A stretch of DNA of 36,987 bases from Pseudomonadota bacterium (GTDB lineage Bacteria > Pseudomonadota > Gammaproteobacteria > JAIEPX01): assembly GCA_029777855.1 (NCBI GenBank), contig JAKORL010000107.1, forward strand, positions 1 to 36,987, written 5' to 3'. Of this stretch, positions 25,716 through 34,775 are shown piece after piece. The translations under genes were made by a program, and so were the position numbers. Under the pieces are notes generated by a model that was given only the letters and a program-made list of their open reading frames with translations, was not told the origin of the DNA and made no database searches. Each line of letters starts with the position of its first letter. Positions within the stretch are counted from its first letter, which is position 1.

Positions 25716-28700
25716 TGAGTATTTAAGGCTTTCCTGAATGCTTCTGGGTTAGGATTGGTTGAGAACCCTTTAAAGAAACGTATTTGACTCTTAAGGAAGC
25801 TATTATCAATATTTCTATCCGGTGCATTCGGTACACCAACTAATTTCGCTGCATATTGAAAACACTGGTCAGCTGTTTCAGGGATTTCAGCTGTATGAAA
25901 TATTGATGCAAGTAATAACCAGGTTATCGGTTTCTGATGGTATTTCGACAGGCAAACATCAATCATTCGTTCTGTTGCAGCTAAAAAATTGGGTAAATCA
26001 GCAATGTAAAAATAACATCTAGATTGTAAATAGCTGGCCAGCAATGTATCAAAAATCACAACTTTTTTGTAGGCTGACCGTTGACAGGCTATCAACAAAG
26101 AAAAGTACTTTTCGCAGTAATCTATGTCAACCTCAGCGTATGATAATGTTCTGTCTATCTGTTTCAGTAATTTTTGTTCAATTAATTTTAGTGCGGTTAA
26201 GAATTGATTTATTCCAATTAAATAGTTAGCGTATCGAACGTAATATCGAGAATCGCCGTAATCAACTAGTTGATTAAATGATGATAGAGCAAGTTCTGGT
26301 TGATGATTTCGAAGATAGGCGATTGCTAAGCAATCTAATGCAATAATCGTTTGCCATTGTCTTACGCCAAAAGCTATTTTGTAACGGTCGTAAGCTTCTT
26401 TAATGTAAAGTGCAGAATCTTCTATTTGGCCAATATCCCCGTAGGTATTTCCTAGGTTGAGTATCGTAACTCCAATTTGCCAATCATTTAGGTTGTCATG
26501 AGATTTGTAAAAATGCTTTTGATCGCATAAAAGGCCGAATAATAATTTGGATCGGTGTGTTAGATCTTTTTGAAGGCAAGCGACTATCAATTTAATATTG
26601 TGCTCTCTCCAGGCTAATTGAGGATCAGGGAGTTTTTTCAATATCTCTAGAATTTGCTCAAATGTTCTTCTAATGGTGTCGATCGCAGTTACGCCGTCAT
26701 TGCGACATTGAAGAACCGAAAGAGCTAGTTGATGTGAAGCTTGTAATCGTAAAATAGTGTTTTGTCCTGGTTGTTCTAGATCGCAGAATGTGACACAGCG
26801 TTCAAGGTATGGTATTGCAACAATCGCTTGGTTATTGATGTACCGCTGAGTGAAGCCAATACTAATGTTAAGAGCATGTTTATTTACAAAGCTTAGATGC
26901 TGTTCTGGTAATTCAGCCAGATAGTCATTTAATATCATTGCATGAGGTAAAAAACTGAGGCAGAGGGTTTCTAATGTAGAATCAATAGGTATGTTTTCGT
27001 GCTCAAGTCTACTTGCCAGTGATAGCATATAAGCTAGTGAATTAACGATGGTTTTTCTTTTTTCATTATCATGTTTTTCGCGTATAACTCTAAGTAATAA
27101 TTTATGAACGCTGTAGTTATGTGTATCTTTGGATCCTTTGAGGATTGAAAAGCGAGCCAACGTTTGAATAATTTTGTTTAGGTGGTTTTTATGGGGCGCA
27201 AGTAATTTATCGATGACGCATGCAGCAATATTCTGGCCATCAAGATAAGCGAGTTGATCTAGTAGCTCGAGTCCTCTTGGATCAAGGTTTTTTACACGTG
27301 AAAAAGTAATTTCCCAGGTTGACGCAATTGTTTTGTGGGAGTCATCTTCGAAGGCATTATTTGCAAGGAGTTCTTTGCTGGTTCGAAATTCAGTGAGATA
27401 CTCTTTTGCTGACATATGAAAGGGAAATGAAGTTCGGTATGCTGCAACTTGGGCGATTGCTAAAGGTAGAGAGCCCAATTCAGCAATTAATTTCTGCTCG
27501 GTTTCGAGGTCCAGACTTACGTCTATTTCGAATAGCTCTAACAGTTTTAGAGAATGTTCCATGCTAAACTCATCTAAGGTAATATGAAATTTACCTAGTG
27601 CTGGCCAGTGTGGGTTGGTTGAGCTAAGTAATATGACACCACCACTATTTGGCAAATAAGACTTAATGTGATTATATTCAAGTACATCATCAAATATCAA
27701 CAAATACCCCGGATTATTATTAAACCAGGCGACTAATTTTTCTCTCGCTTTATCATAAGTATCATTTTTATCGATCAGCCCTTTTTCTATAGCAAGTTTT
27801 TTATAGAGTATTTCTATCGGGGTATCTGGAAATTTGTTGTTGTCGCTAGGGATGTATCCGGCATGGAACCAGTAAATATGCTTATAAGATTGTTTTTTTT
27901 CTAAAATATAGTGCAGTAAAAATAATGTTTTACCTGAGCCACTTAATCCATCCACTTTAATGTAGGCTACGTTTTTTGATTGTAATTGGTGTGCGATGAG
28001 GTCTTCAAGTTCGGTGATTTTCAGTTGACGCTCTACATAGATATTAGGCTCGTATAGTTTTGTTGGGAAATTCCAGAGCTCGCATTCTTGTTTCGTTGTT
28101 GGTGTCGGTGAGGATAAGCTGGCATGCCAGTCTCGTATTGCATTTGATAAGAATCGAAAACCATCGAGTGGGTTTGTGGTATTTTGTATGATTAATCCTG
28201 ATTCCAAGATAAATTGGACAATAGGTTTTGCTTGGGTTTTTGTGCTGAATGTTTCTTCGATCGTTTGTATTAGTTCTTGATGTGTAATATTTGATTCCCC
28301 ATGTTCTTGATTATGAATGATGCTAAGTTTGATTAAGGCATTTTGTGTTTTTTCAATCAACTTTAAGATGCCGGTCGTGCTTTCGGATAATTCTCTGCCG
28401 AGTTCGATATGGTTTATATTTTCAATAACCAATTTCCAGATGTTATCGATAATGAAATTAATTACGTTTTTTAAGCTAACATCCTTTTTATTGGTGGATT
28501 TTATTGAATCCGTTTCGTTTTTAATTGCTTCACAAAATCTCGTTAAGAAAAATGGGTTTCTTAAGCTAGGTTTTATTGAGTGATTTAATTTTAAGAATTG
28601 GGCTGCAATTTTTTGTTGTCTTTTGTTTTTATAAAAAAAAGCGTTAATGTATTCGTTGGTGCCTTCCTCAGTAAGTCCTGTGCATTTTATTGTGATTTCT

Positions 28701-31700
28701 GTGGGTATTTTGGGTTGGATATTATTTCTAGTGAGAATAAGTACGGACGAAGTGTTGCTACTTTTATTGAAGTAGCTCTCTAAAAGTTTAGCTGATGGAG
28801 TGCGTATGAGGCTTCCCCGCCAATTATCTAAGATGAAAAGCACCTTGTTAGGGAAAGTGTCGATATACTCAACTAATGGTTTCATGTTGGGTATTTCGAG
28901 CAAGTAGTCATATCTTGAGTAGCATGCTGTAAAAATGTCGGATAAACTACGTATATTGTTTGTGTTCGATGCTATTTCTTGTAAATCTATTCTTATAATA
29001 ATTTCAAATTCTTTTGCTAGAAGATTTCCCATGGCCCATTCATAACAAAGATTTTTTGAATAAGTTGTGCTCCCCATGAAAGGTTCTGAACGTATTAAAG
29101 AGCGTTTGTGCTTTTTAAGAATCTCTCTAAGATCAGCAGGGCTATTTTGACTCTCATCAAAAAATGTATGATTATTAGGTGTGTAGGTTCTTGGTGTGCC
29201 GCCATTTAAAATATCAATGCAGGTATCTTTCCACCCTTCTATATAGTGGGCTTTGAATCCTTGAATTATTTTTTCTGCACCAAAACGAGTTCGATATTCT
29301 AAAAAAAGCTTTCTTATCTTACTAGTGGTTTGCACAACTTGAGGTTCGCAAAAAATGCTCCAATGATCAGTGTGTTCGCCTTCAATAGTGGGGTGTGCTT
29401 CTCCAAACCACCACCCTAGGGATTTATCGTCTCCTTGTTCGTTTACAGTGTTCGTTGTTGTTAAAATGATGGCATTATCAATTTTTTCAGATGCATCATG
29501 TATTTGTACAGAAACAAGTAAATTTCGAATGTTTATAGCAAGATTTTTTCTTTGAGGGCTATTTTTTAGTTCATTGAATAAGTCTTCGGAGAATAAGGTC
29601 AATATTTGTTCAATATTTGACTTCTCTTTTAGGATTGCTAGGTCTAGTGTTGCATTACGTTTTTGGATCAGTGGTAATAAGCTTTTTTCAAGTAAACCAA
29701 TAAGGTATTTGCTATGAGATGCGTTTGTGGAATTTTGCCAATGGCTAAAAAAAACGCTATCAACAGCAATTAATGCGGCCTGGGTTGAATCTGACTGTAA
29801 TTGTCTGACAATTTCGTAACCTATCAATCCACCGAGTGACCAGCCTGCGATGATGATAGGTCCGTTGGGGTACTCTTTTCGTATCGCTTTAATATAAATT
29901 TTTGCAATTTCTTTAATGTCACTTGAGCTTGATAAAGAGTTTTTTAAGCCTGGAGAATTGAGGCCGATGATTGGGATTTCTTTAGGCCAGTATTTAATTA
30001 ATTCGCGATAATCATTTTGAGCGTCACCCATTAACGAGTGTATTAAAAATAGGGGTGTATTATGAATAGCTTTAATAGGATGTAGGGGGTGTAATTGAAC
30101 AAGTATCTCCTCAGGATTATTCAGATGCGCTCTAATCAATCGGCCTACTGAGGATATAGTTGGTGAGCTTAAAAAATCAGCTAATGACAAGTGGAAATTG
30201 TTGAATTCTTTCTGGTAGTTTACGAGCAAAACAAAAGTGGCGCACTGAATTGAGGAGCCACGATAAAGAAAAGAATCTTCTACGCCGTCATCTTTTCCTA
30301 CATCACCTAGCACTTCGATCCAAATCCCTAGCAAGATCTTTTCAATTTCATCTCGGGGTGCGATGTTCGCTGGGTGACGTATTCGTTTCGGGGTGTCAGA
30401 TTGTTTTATGCAACTTTTCCAGTCAATTTTTTTGCTTAAACTGTACGATACATCGTGTAGAACAACCCATCCATTTGGGAGCATAAATGTTGGAAGACTT
30501 TTTTGCAGTCTATGATGCAGATGTCGGAGTGTTTCATTGCTAATGTTTCTTTTGGTATGCAAATATGCCGTAATAGCTGGAATACCCTGCTCATTTACTA
30601 GGGCGCTAGCATAAGCAGATTCGATGAAGTCATTTTTTTCGAGGGCTTTTTCAACTTCGTTGGGATGAAACAATTGACCATGAATTTTAACTTGACGATT
30701 TTTTCTGCCAAGTATTAATATATTCCCGTCGTGATCAATACAGCCAATATCACCAGTTCTAAATGTTCTGAGTGGGGTTTTATTGATTGTGATTGTAGGA
30801 AAGCACTCATTCGTTAATTTGTCGTTATTTAAATACCCTTTAGCTAGCCCATAACCGCTGATATATAGTTCACCTTGTTCGTTTTGTGCTTCTACACCGT
30901 CTTTGAGTATAAAGACATGTAATCCAGCGATCGGTTTTCCGCAGTGAATTATGTTTGGATCAGTAATTAATCCAACGCTAGTACAAATTGATACTTCTGT
31001 AGGTCCATATCCATTGGTTATGGTAATCCCTGATTTAAGCCATTTTTCAATCACTGCGGTTGTGACTTTTTCACCTGTGCTGGTGATGATCCGCATATCT
31101 GGAAATTCGTCTGGTCTTAATAATTGAAGCATTGATGGTGTGAATATGCCGACTGTGACTCGCTGCTTAGTGTATGCTTGTTTCAGGTTGTATATGTCTG
31201 TTTTTATGCCTTCAGGTAATAAAAATAGTTTTGCGCCAGCTAGTAAAGCGGTAAATATTTCCATTAAATGAGCATCGAATGCTTTCGAAGCGAATAGTGC
31301 AACAATGTCGTTGGAGGAAACGCTTAAGATTCTGATATTTTCTGTGAAGGTGTTATATAGACCACGGTGAGAAACCATCACGCCTTTTGGATCACCGGTT
31401 GAGCCAGATGAAAAAATAATATAAGCAAGATCTTCTAAGGAATATGTATTGTCTAGAGTTGTTGTTTTGTGTTTTGATATTTGCTCTAATTGTTTTTCGA
31501 TACAAACTGTATATTGTTCTTTACAGATAGGATTTTTCTGACTAGCTAAATCCGTCAAGATGAGTTTTGGTTGGGCAGCATGCAGATAATATTCTAGGCG
31601 TTCTTTCGGAACGGTTCCATCGGTTGGAAAGGGCACATAAACATGATTTGCTTTCCAAATAGCTAATATGGAAGCAACAAAGTACCGAGTTGGTTGAGTT

Positions 31701-31891
31701 AACACTCCGATGTAGGTTTGCTTGGGTAAATCGAGTTGAATTAAAAAGCGAGCGAGTTGATTCGAAAATTGATCTAATTGAGTATATGTCCATTCGCCTT
31801 GTTCATCAATTACTGCAATATTTGAGGGGCTTTTTTTGCAAATTGTTTCAAAATATTGATGAACTAACGGAAATTCCAAATTTTGCTTCAT
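25664..31891 (-). CDS. 2075-residue fusion: NRPS A-PCP-TE, degenerate NACHT, NB-ARC, TPR-like
   Basis: Domains in order: (1) adenylation, about 1-500, with IIFSSGSTGDPKGV (A3), NGYGPTE (A5), FRTGD (A7), GRKNRQVKIHG (A8) and an A10-like SLSKKIDW. (2) Carrier domain, about 510-595, with pantetheine site RGSSI, Ser547. (3) Type I thioesterase, about 605-865, with GWSLGG (Ser685) and His843. (4) NACHT-like domain, about 915-1260, with Walker B VLFILDNW, but Walker A reduced to MGSTTYSK with no lysine at the GKT position. (5) NB-ARC, about 1285-1580, with GLSGSGKT (1315-1322), LLIFDD and GSLPLA. (6) TPR-like helical repeats to the end. No condensation domain and no membrane segment. It would activate and load an amino acid under control of a STAND switch; the ligand and product are unknown. 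GGA lies before the start. Confidence 0.88.
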   Translation of the reverse strand: MKQNLEFPLVHQYFETICKKSPSNIAVIDEQGEWTYTQLDQFSNQLARFLIQLDLPKQTYIGVLTQPTRYFVASILAIWKANHVYVPFPTDGTVPKERLEYYLHAAQPKLILTDLASQKNPICKEQYTVCIEKQLEQISKHKTTTLDNTYSLEDLAYIIFSSGSTGDPKGVMVSHRGLYNTFTENIRILSVSSNDIVALFASKAFDAHLMEIFTALLAGAKLFLLPEGIKTDIYNLKQAYTKQRVTVGIFTPSMLQLLRPDEFPDMRIITSTGEKVTTAVIEKWLKSGITITNGYGPTEVSICTSVGLITDPNIIHCGKPIAGLHVFILKDGVEAQNEQGELYISGYGLAKGYLNNDKLTNECFPTITINKTPLRTFRTGDIGCIDHDGNILILGRKNRQVKIHGQLFHPNEVEKALEKNDFIESAYASALVNEQGIPAITAYLHTKRNISNETLRHLHHRLQKSLPTFMLPNGWVVLHDVSYSLSKKIDWKSCIKQSDTPKRIRHPANIAPRDEIEKILLGIWIEVLGDVGKDDGVEDSFLYRGSSIQCATFVLLVNYQKEFNNFHLSLADFLSSPTISSVGRLIRAHLNNPEEILVQLHPLHPIKAIHNTPLFLIHSLMGDAQNDYRELIKYWPKEIPIIGLNSPGLKNSLSSSSDIKEIAKIYIKAIRKEYPNGPIIIAGWSLGGLIGYEIVRQLQSDSTQAALIAVDSVFFSHWQNSTNASHSKYLIGLLEKSLLPLIQKRNATLDLAILKEKSNIEQILTLFSEDLFNELKNSPQRKNLAINIRNLLVSVQIHDASEKIDNAIILTTTNTVNEQGDDKSLGWWFGEAHPTIEGEHTDHWSIFCEPQVVQTTSKIRKLFLEYRTRFGAEKIIQGFKAHYIEGWKDTCIDILNGGTPRTYTPNNHTFFDESQNSPADLREILKKHKRSLIRSEPFMGSTTYSKNLCYEWAMGNLLAKEFEIIIRIDLQEIASNTNNIRSLSDIFTACYSRYDYLLEIPNMKPLVEYIDTFPNKVLFILDNWRGSLIRTPSAKLLESYFNKSSNTSSVLILTRNNIQPKIPTEITIKCTGLTEEGTNEYINAFFYKNKRQQKIAAQFLKLNHSIKPSLRNPFFLTRFCEAIKNETDSIKSTNKKDVSLKNVINFIIDNIWKLVIENINHIELGRELSESTTGILKLIEKTQNALIKLSIIHNQEHGESNITHQELIQTIEETFSTKTQAKPIVQFILESGLIIQNTTNPLDGFRFLSNAIRDWHASLSSPTPTTKQECELWNFPTKLYEPNIYVERQLKITELEDLIAHQLQSKNVAYIKVDGLSGSGKTLFLLHYILEKKQSYKHIYWFHAGYIPSDNNKFPDTPIEILYKKLAIEKGLIDKNDTYDKAREKLVAWFNNNPGYLLIFDDVLEYNHIKSYLPNSGGVILLSSTNPHWPALGKFHITLDEFSMEHSLKLLELFEIDVSLDLETEQKLIAELGSLPLAIAQVAAYRTSFPFHMSAKEYLTEFRTSKELLANNAFEDDSHKTIASTWEITFSRVKNLDPRGLELLDQLAYLDGQNIAACVIDKLLAPHKNHLNKIIQTLARFSILKGSKDTHNYSVHKLLLRVIREKHDNEKRKTIVNSLAYMLSLASRLEHENIPIDSTLETLCLSFLPHAMILNDYLAELPEQHLSFVNKHALNISIGFTQRYINNQAIVAIPYLERCVTFCDLEQPGQNTILRLQASHQLALSVLQCRNDGVTAIDTIRRTFEQILEILKKLPDPQLAWREHNIKLIVACLQKDLTHRSKLLFGLLCDQKHFYKSHDNLNDWQIGVTILNLGNTYGDIGQIEDSALYIKEAYDRYKIAFGVRQWQTIIALDCLAIAYLRNHQPELALSSFNQLVDYGDSRYYVRYANYLIGINQFLTALKLIEQKLLKQIDRTLSYAEVDIDYCEKYFSLLIACQRSAYKKVVIFDTLLASYLQSRCYFYIADLPNFLAATERMIDVCLSKYHQKPITWLLLASIFHTAEIPETADQCFQYAAKLVGVPNAPDRNIDNSFLKSQIRFFKGFSTNPNPEAFRKALNTHYEQVALASSSTTSKLL

Positions 31892-31949
31892 TGCTATTCG
31901 TCCAAATAAAAAATAAACACAAATTATTATGGTATTTTCTAGTTATTAA

Positions 31950-31978
31950 ACATTATCATCGCAGTAATTCGTTGTCAA
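31950..31978 (-). promoter_or_regulatory. Candidate promoter of the megaprotein gene
   Basis: On the minus strand a perfect TTGACA (31978-31973) is followed by TAATGT after 17 bases, or by GATAAT after 15, about 60 bases before the start codon. Confidence 0.45.
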
Positions 31979-32047
31979 TGTTTATTGAGAAATCGAAAAG
32001 ATGTGTTGGGGAATCTTATTACAGTTATATTGGGTGGTGAGAAATGA

Positions 32048-32146
32048 GTAAAAATACTTATATTTTATTTTTATGAACGTGCTAGGTCGCTTTATGAGAA
32101 GTATGTTAATCAAGATTTAAAATACACAAGGGCTGGAGTTATTTAA
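32048..32146 (+). pseudogene. Possible UmuC-like C-terminal scrap
   Basis: An open stretch with no start codon reads YERARSLYEKYVNQDLKY followed by TRAGVI and a stop. The pattern A-x2-L-x3-Y ... Y-x-K/R-A-G-V-I/M resembles the little-finger segment of UmuC/DNA polymerase V (E. coli has HRYQKAGVM). It lies just outside intact ung at the right border of the island. The match is short and from memory, so it could be chance. Confidence 0.35.
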
Positions 32147-32178
32147 ATTCATACTTATCAATTTGACTTGTGAGGCAG

Positions 32179-32868
32179 CTATTCTTCAAGTTTCCAATCA
32201 ATCGGTGATTTTTCTTGACGTTCCAAGAGAGCGTTACATTTTGAAAAATGTTTACAACCTAAAAATCCTCTGTGTGCAGATAAAGGTGAGGGGTGAACGG
32301 CTTTGAGAAGAAAATGTCGAGTCGGATTAATGTGTTCGCATTTTTTTTGAGCGTGAGAGCCCCAGAGTAAAAAAACTAATCCCTGATGCCTTTCGTTGAG
32401 TTCTTTAATAATGCGATCGGTAAAAGTTTCCCATCCAATTTTTGCATGAGAATGAGCTTGGCCTGCTTCTACTGTTAATACGGTGTTTAATAATAAAACG
32501 CCTTGCTCTGCCCATTTTTGTAAATTTCCGTGAGCAGGTATGGGTATGCCTAGGTCGGAATGTAACTCTTGGAAAATATTGACAAGAGAGGGTGGTGGTT
32601 GAATTCCTTTGCGAACTGAAAAACACAATCCATGTGCTTGATTGGGTCCGTGATAAGGATCTTGCCCAATGATGACTACTTTTACCTTATCAAAAGGCGT
32701 GGTTTTTATTGCATTAAAAATATCTTGAGCTGGTGGATAAATCATTTTGCCTTTGGCTTTTTCTTGATTTAAGAAAGTCATCATTTCTGTAAAATAGGGC
32801 TTTTCTTTTTCGCCTGCTAGCACATCTTGCCAGGTCGAGGTGCTAGAAAGAGCTTCTTTGCTTTCCAT
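32179..32868 (-). CDS. ung: Uracil-DNA glycosylase
   Basis: Removes uracil from DNA, starting base excision repair. 229 residues from this start. Family motifs are intact: [14 protein letters not shown] with the catalytic Asp, LLLNTVLTV, and [17 protein letters not shown] with the catalytic His. The frame is open 24 codons further upstream, but ATG 32868 has AGGGAG 7 bases before it and gives the family's normal N terminus (TWQDVL, E. coli TWHDVL). The 3' end repeats, in diverged form, beside hslO at 23645-23704, flanking the island. Divergent from the OmpA-like gene. Confidence 0.96.
   Translation of the reverse strand: MESKEALSSTSTWQDVLAGEKEKPYFTEMMTFLNQEKAKGKMIYPPAQDIFNAIKTTPFDKVKVVIIGQDPYHGPNQAHGLCFSVRKGIQPPPSLVNIFQELHSDLGIPIPAHGNLQKWAEQGVLLLNTVLTVEAGQAHSHAKIGWETFTDRIIKELNERHQGLVFLLWGSHAQKKCEHINPTRHFLLKAVHPSPLSAHRGFLGCKHFSKCNALLERQEKSPIDWKLEE
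32194..32211 (+). repeat. Island direct repeat, right copy
   Basis: Identical to 23660-23677. This copy lies inside the last codons of intact ung (encoding SPIDW on the minus strand). Confidence 0.75.
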
Positions 32869-33007
32869 TCTGTACTCCCTAAATGAGGTTTCATCAGAGT
32901 ATAAGAGGTCTAACCTCTGATTGCCATGGTTTTCCCCCAATTCCCATGGTTTAGAGAGTATGATATTATTCGCAAATCTAGTGTAATTTATAAGGGAAGG
33001 AATCTTT

Positions 33008-33544
33008 ATGACTCAAGGAAGACGATTCATAGCGCTGGCATGTAGCCTTTTGGTTGCCGGCGGAATTTCTGGCTGTTATCCAGCTCACGAATCTGTGGGC
33101 AAAGGCACGCCTTTTCGATTGAATATGTGGCAACGCCATGATTTTGATTACATGGTCTACAATTTGCGCCAACGAGGAGTGCAAGTCGTTCGAGTGGGAG
33201 ATAAAACTCGCATGATTCTCTCAACGGATAATTTTTTTAAAGTGAATAGTGTTGAATTTGAGCCTGGAGCCTATGCAACAATGGCTTGGGTTGCGCGATT
33301 GTTGGAGCATTGTTCTTGCTCACGAATTACCATTTCCGGTCATGTTGATAATGTTTTCAATGATAAGCGTCGTGAAGAGTTATCGCTGCAGCAAGCTAGG
33401 GCGGTCGCGGCAGAGCTTTGGGCCTACGGTATTCCAAAAGAAGTGATGACAGTTACGGGTGAGTCTAATCGTCAGCAAGTAGCTACTGATCGTACGGTTT
33501 TTGGTAGTGGTGATAATCGTCGTATTGAAATCAGGCTAGATTAA
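33008..33544 (+). CDS. OmpA-domain lipoprotein, possibly IcmN/DotK-like
   Basis: 178 residues. A lipoprotein signal ends in the lipobox ISGC (Cys23). The C-terminal OmpA-like peptidoglycan-binding domain (about 75-178) includes [27 protein letters not shown] and [10 protein letters not shown]. The short linker and the segment [17 protein letters not shown] resemble IcmN/DotK, the OmpA-type lipoprotein of Dot/Icm type IVB secretion systems, as I recall it. No other dot/icm gene is in the window, so a general Pal/YiaD-type lipoprotein is the alternative. A purine-rich ribosome binding site (GGGAAGGAA) is present, and a strong terminator follows. Confidence 0.8.
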   Translation: MTQGRRFIALACSLLVAGGISGCYPAHESVGKGTPFRLNMWQRHDFDYMVYNLRQRGVQVVRVGDKTRMILSTDNFFKVNSVEFEPGAYATMAWVARLLEHCSCSRITISGHVDNVFNDKRREELSLQQARAVAAELWAYGIPKEVMTVTGESNRQQVATDRTVFGSGDNRRIEIRLD

Positions 33545-33560
33545 TTTAAAGCTCAAAAAG

Positions 33561-33594
33561 AAAAGGGGAGAATTGTTGAGATTCTCCCCTTTTT
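33561..33594. terminator. Bidirectional terminator between convergent genes
   Basis: A 13-bp perfect stem (33561-33573 with 33581-33593) has a 7-base loop, with T runs on both strands. It separates the OmpA-like gene from the outer-membrane barrel gene. Confidence 0.9.
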
Positions 33595-33613
33595 ATTGGC
33601 CGTGAAATTAGTT

Positions 33614-34684
33614 TTAGAAAGTTCCTTCGTCGCTTGTCACAAGCACTTGCGGAGGTCTTACAGCAGGTATGTTGGTGTAGTTCACTATTTCTTGTCGGAG
33701 TCCACGGTTTAGTGGATCGTGATAAACAACGGGCGCGCCGTACATATCACCACCCCAGCTATAAAATAGTCCTAGGCCCAAGCGATTTTCTTTACCGAAA
33801 GGCACGTCGCCGCCATCTGTTGAAAAATAAGTGCTGAGTTCTAGTAGTGAACCCAAAGAGTGTCGAGCTATCCATTTAACACCTACCACGTACTCGTAAT
33901 AAGGGCGTCGATCTACACCCGAAATAACGAATTGAAATTTTTCACCTATATTTTGATGGAATGCTCCGCCGGCACCAAAGCCAATTGCGTCATCATCTTT
34001 TTGAAATTGACGTTTATAGTTATTTTCGTCATAGAAGAGGTCAAGATCAAAATAGCCAGTGCCCCATGGTTGAAGCCGAACACCAAGAGCGGCACCGACT
34101 TCAGTACCGCCAACCAGGTGACGAATATCAGTTCCGGCTACGTAGGCCATATCGGGCAGTTCTTTATTTTGTGCTTTAATATATTGCAAACCGAAATGGA
34201 AACTATCAATACCAAGTTGGCCGTGAACGAGGTAACGGATGTCTCCTCCGAAATCCCATTGCCCCATCCATTGCTCGACATCACCTGAGATAAAATTAAA
34301 GGTGGGTTTTTGAGCGAAATATTCTGCAGATAATTTGAAGAACACATCGTTAGACAGTGCGCGGCCATACGTTGAAGCGGCCCGAAATGTTTTTGATCCA
34401 AAGGCAAATTCCAATGATAGGGCATCCAGAGGGCCAAGTTCATTGATATATTTAGGATCGATAGTCCAGCCACTTCGATCATTGTAGTCCACGGTTAATT
34501 GAAATGGGCCATGCATCGCCGGAGCGGCGCGGTCGTATGCGCAGTTTCTGGGTGGATAAATGAAATCAGCGACTTTGCCAACTGTGCAGCCAGTGCCAGT
34601 ATAATCAGCAAATGCAGTTGTTGTTAATGCTGAAGTGGCCAATAATGTGGCTGAGAAGCAATATTTGCAAATCCTTGCTACCAT
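33614..34684 (-). CDS. Probable outer-membrane beta-barrel protein
   Basis: 356 residues with a Sec signal peptide (cleavage after TTAFA). The rest is rich in Gly, Tyr and Phe with alternating hydrophobic strands (for example LSLEFAFGSK, FHFGLQYIKA, ELSTYFSTDG, GLGLFYSWGG), as in outer-membrane barrels. The closest notion is a lineage-specific barrel of unknown role; I recognise no named family. Unusually, the protein does not end in an aromatic residue typical of BAM substrates until the final Phe (DEGTF), after a polar tail, so the terminal Phe may serve that role. The start has AAGGA upstream. Its promoter must lie within 34685-34775, after the protease terminator. Confidence 0.65.
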   Translation of the reverse strand: MVARICKYCFSATLLATSALTTTAFADYTGTGCTVGKVADFIYPPRNCAYDRAAPAMHGPFQLTVDYNDRSGWTIDPKYINELGPLDALSLEFAFGSKTFRAASTYGRALSNDVFFKLSAEYFAQKPTFNFISGDVEQWMGQWDFGGDIRYLVHGQLGIDSFHFGLQYIKAQNKELPDMAYVAGTDIRHLVGGTEVGAALGVRLQPWGTGYFDLDLFYDENNYKRQFQKDDDAIGFGAGGAFHQNIGEKFQFVISGVDRRPYYEYVVGVKWIARHSLGSLLELSTYFSTDGGDVPFGKENRLGLGLFYSWGGDMYGAPVVYHDPLNRGLRQEIVNYTNIPAVRPPQVLVTSDEGTF

Positions 34685-34775
34685 GATGCATCCTTATCAG
34701 TGTAGGTCATTAAAGATCAGGCGATGATAACGGAATTTTCAGGGTAATTAAAGAGGGGCGGTCTCATTTGCAATC

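Noticed and set aside
31690-32040. 116-codon plus-strand frame across the megaprotein start
   Set aside because: Antisense to the A domain start; composition and absence of a ribosome binding site indicate a shadow frame.
32869-32940. 24-residue extension of Ung
   Set aside because: The internal ATG at 32868 has a much better ribosome binding site and matches the family N terminus.
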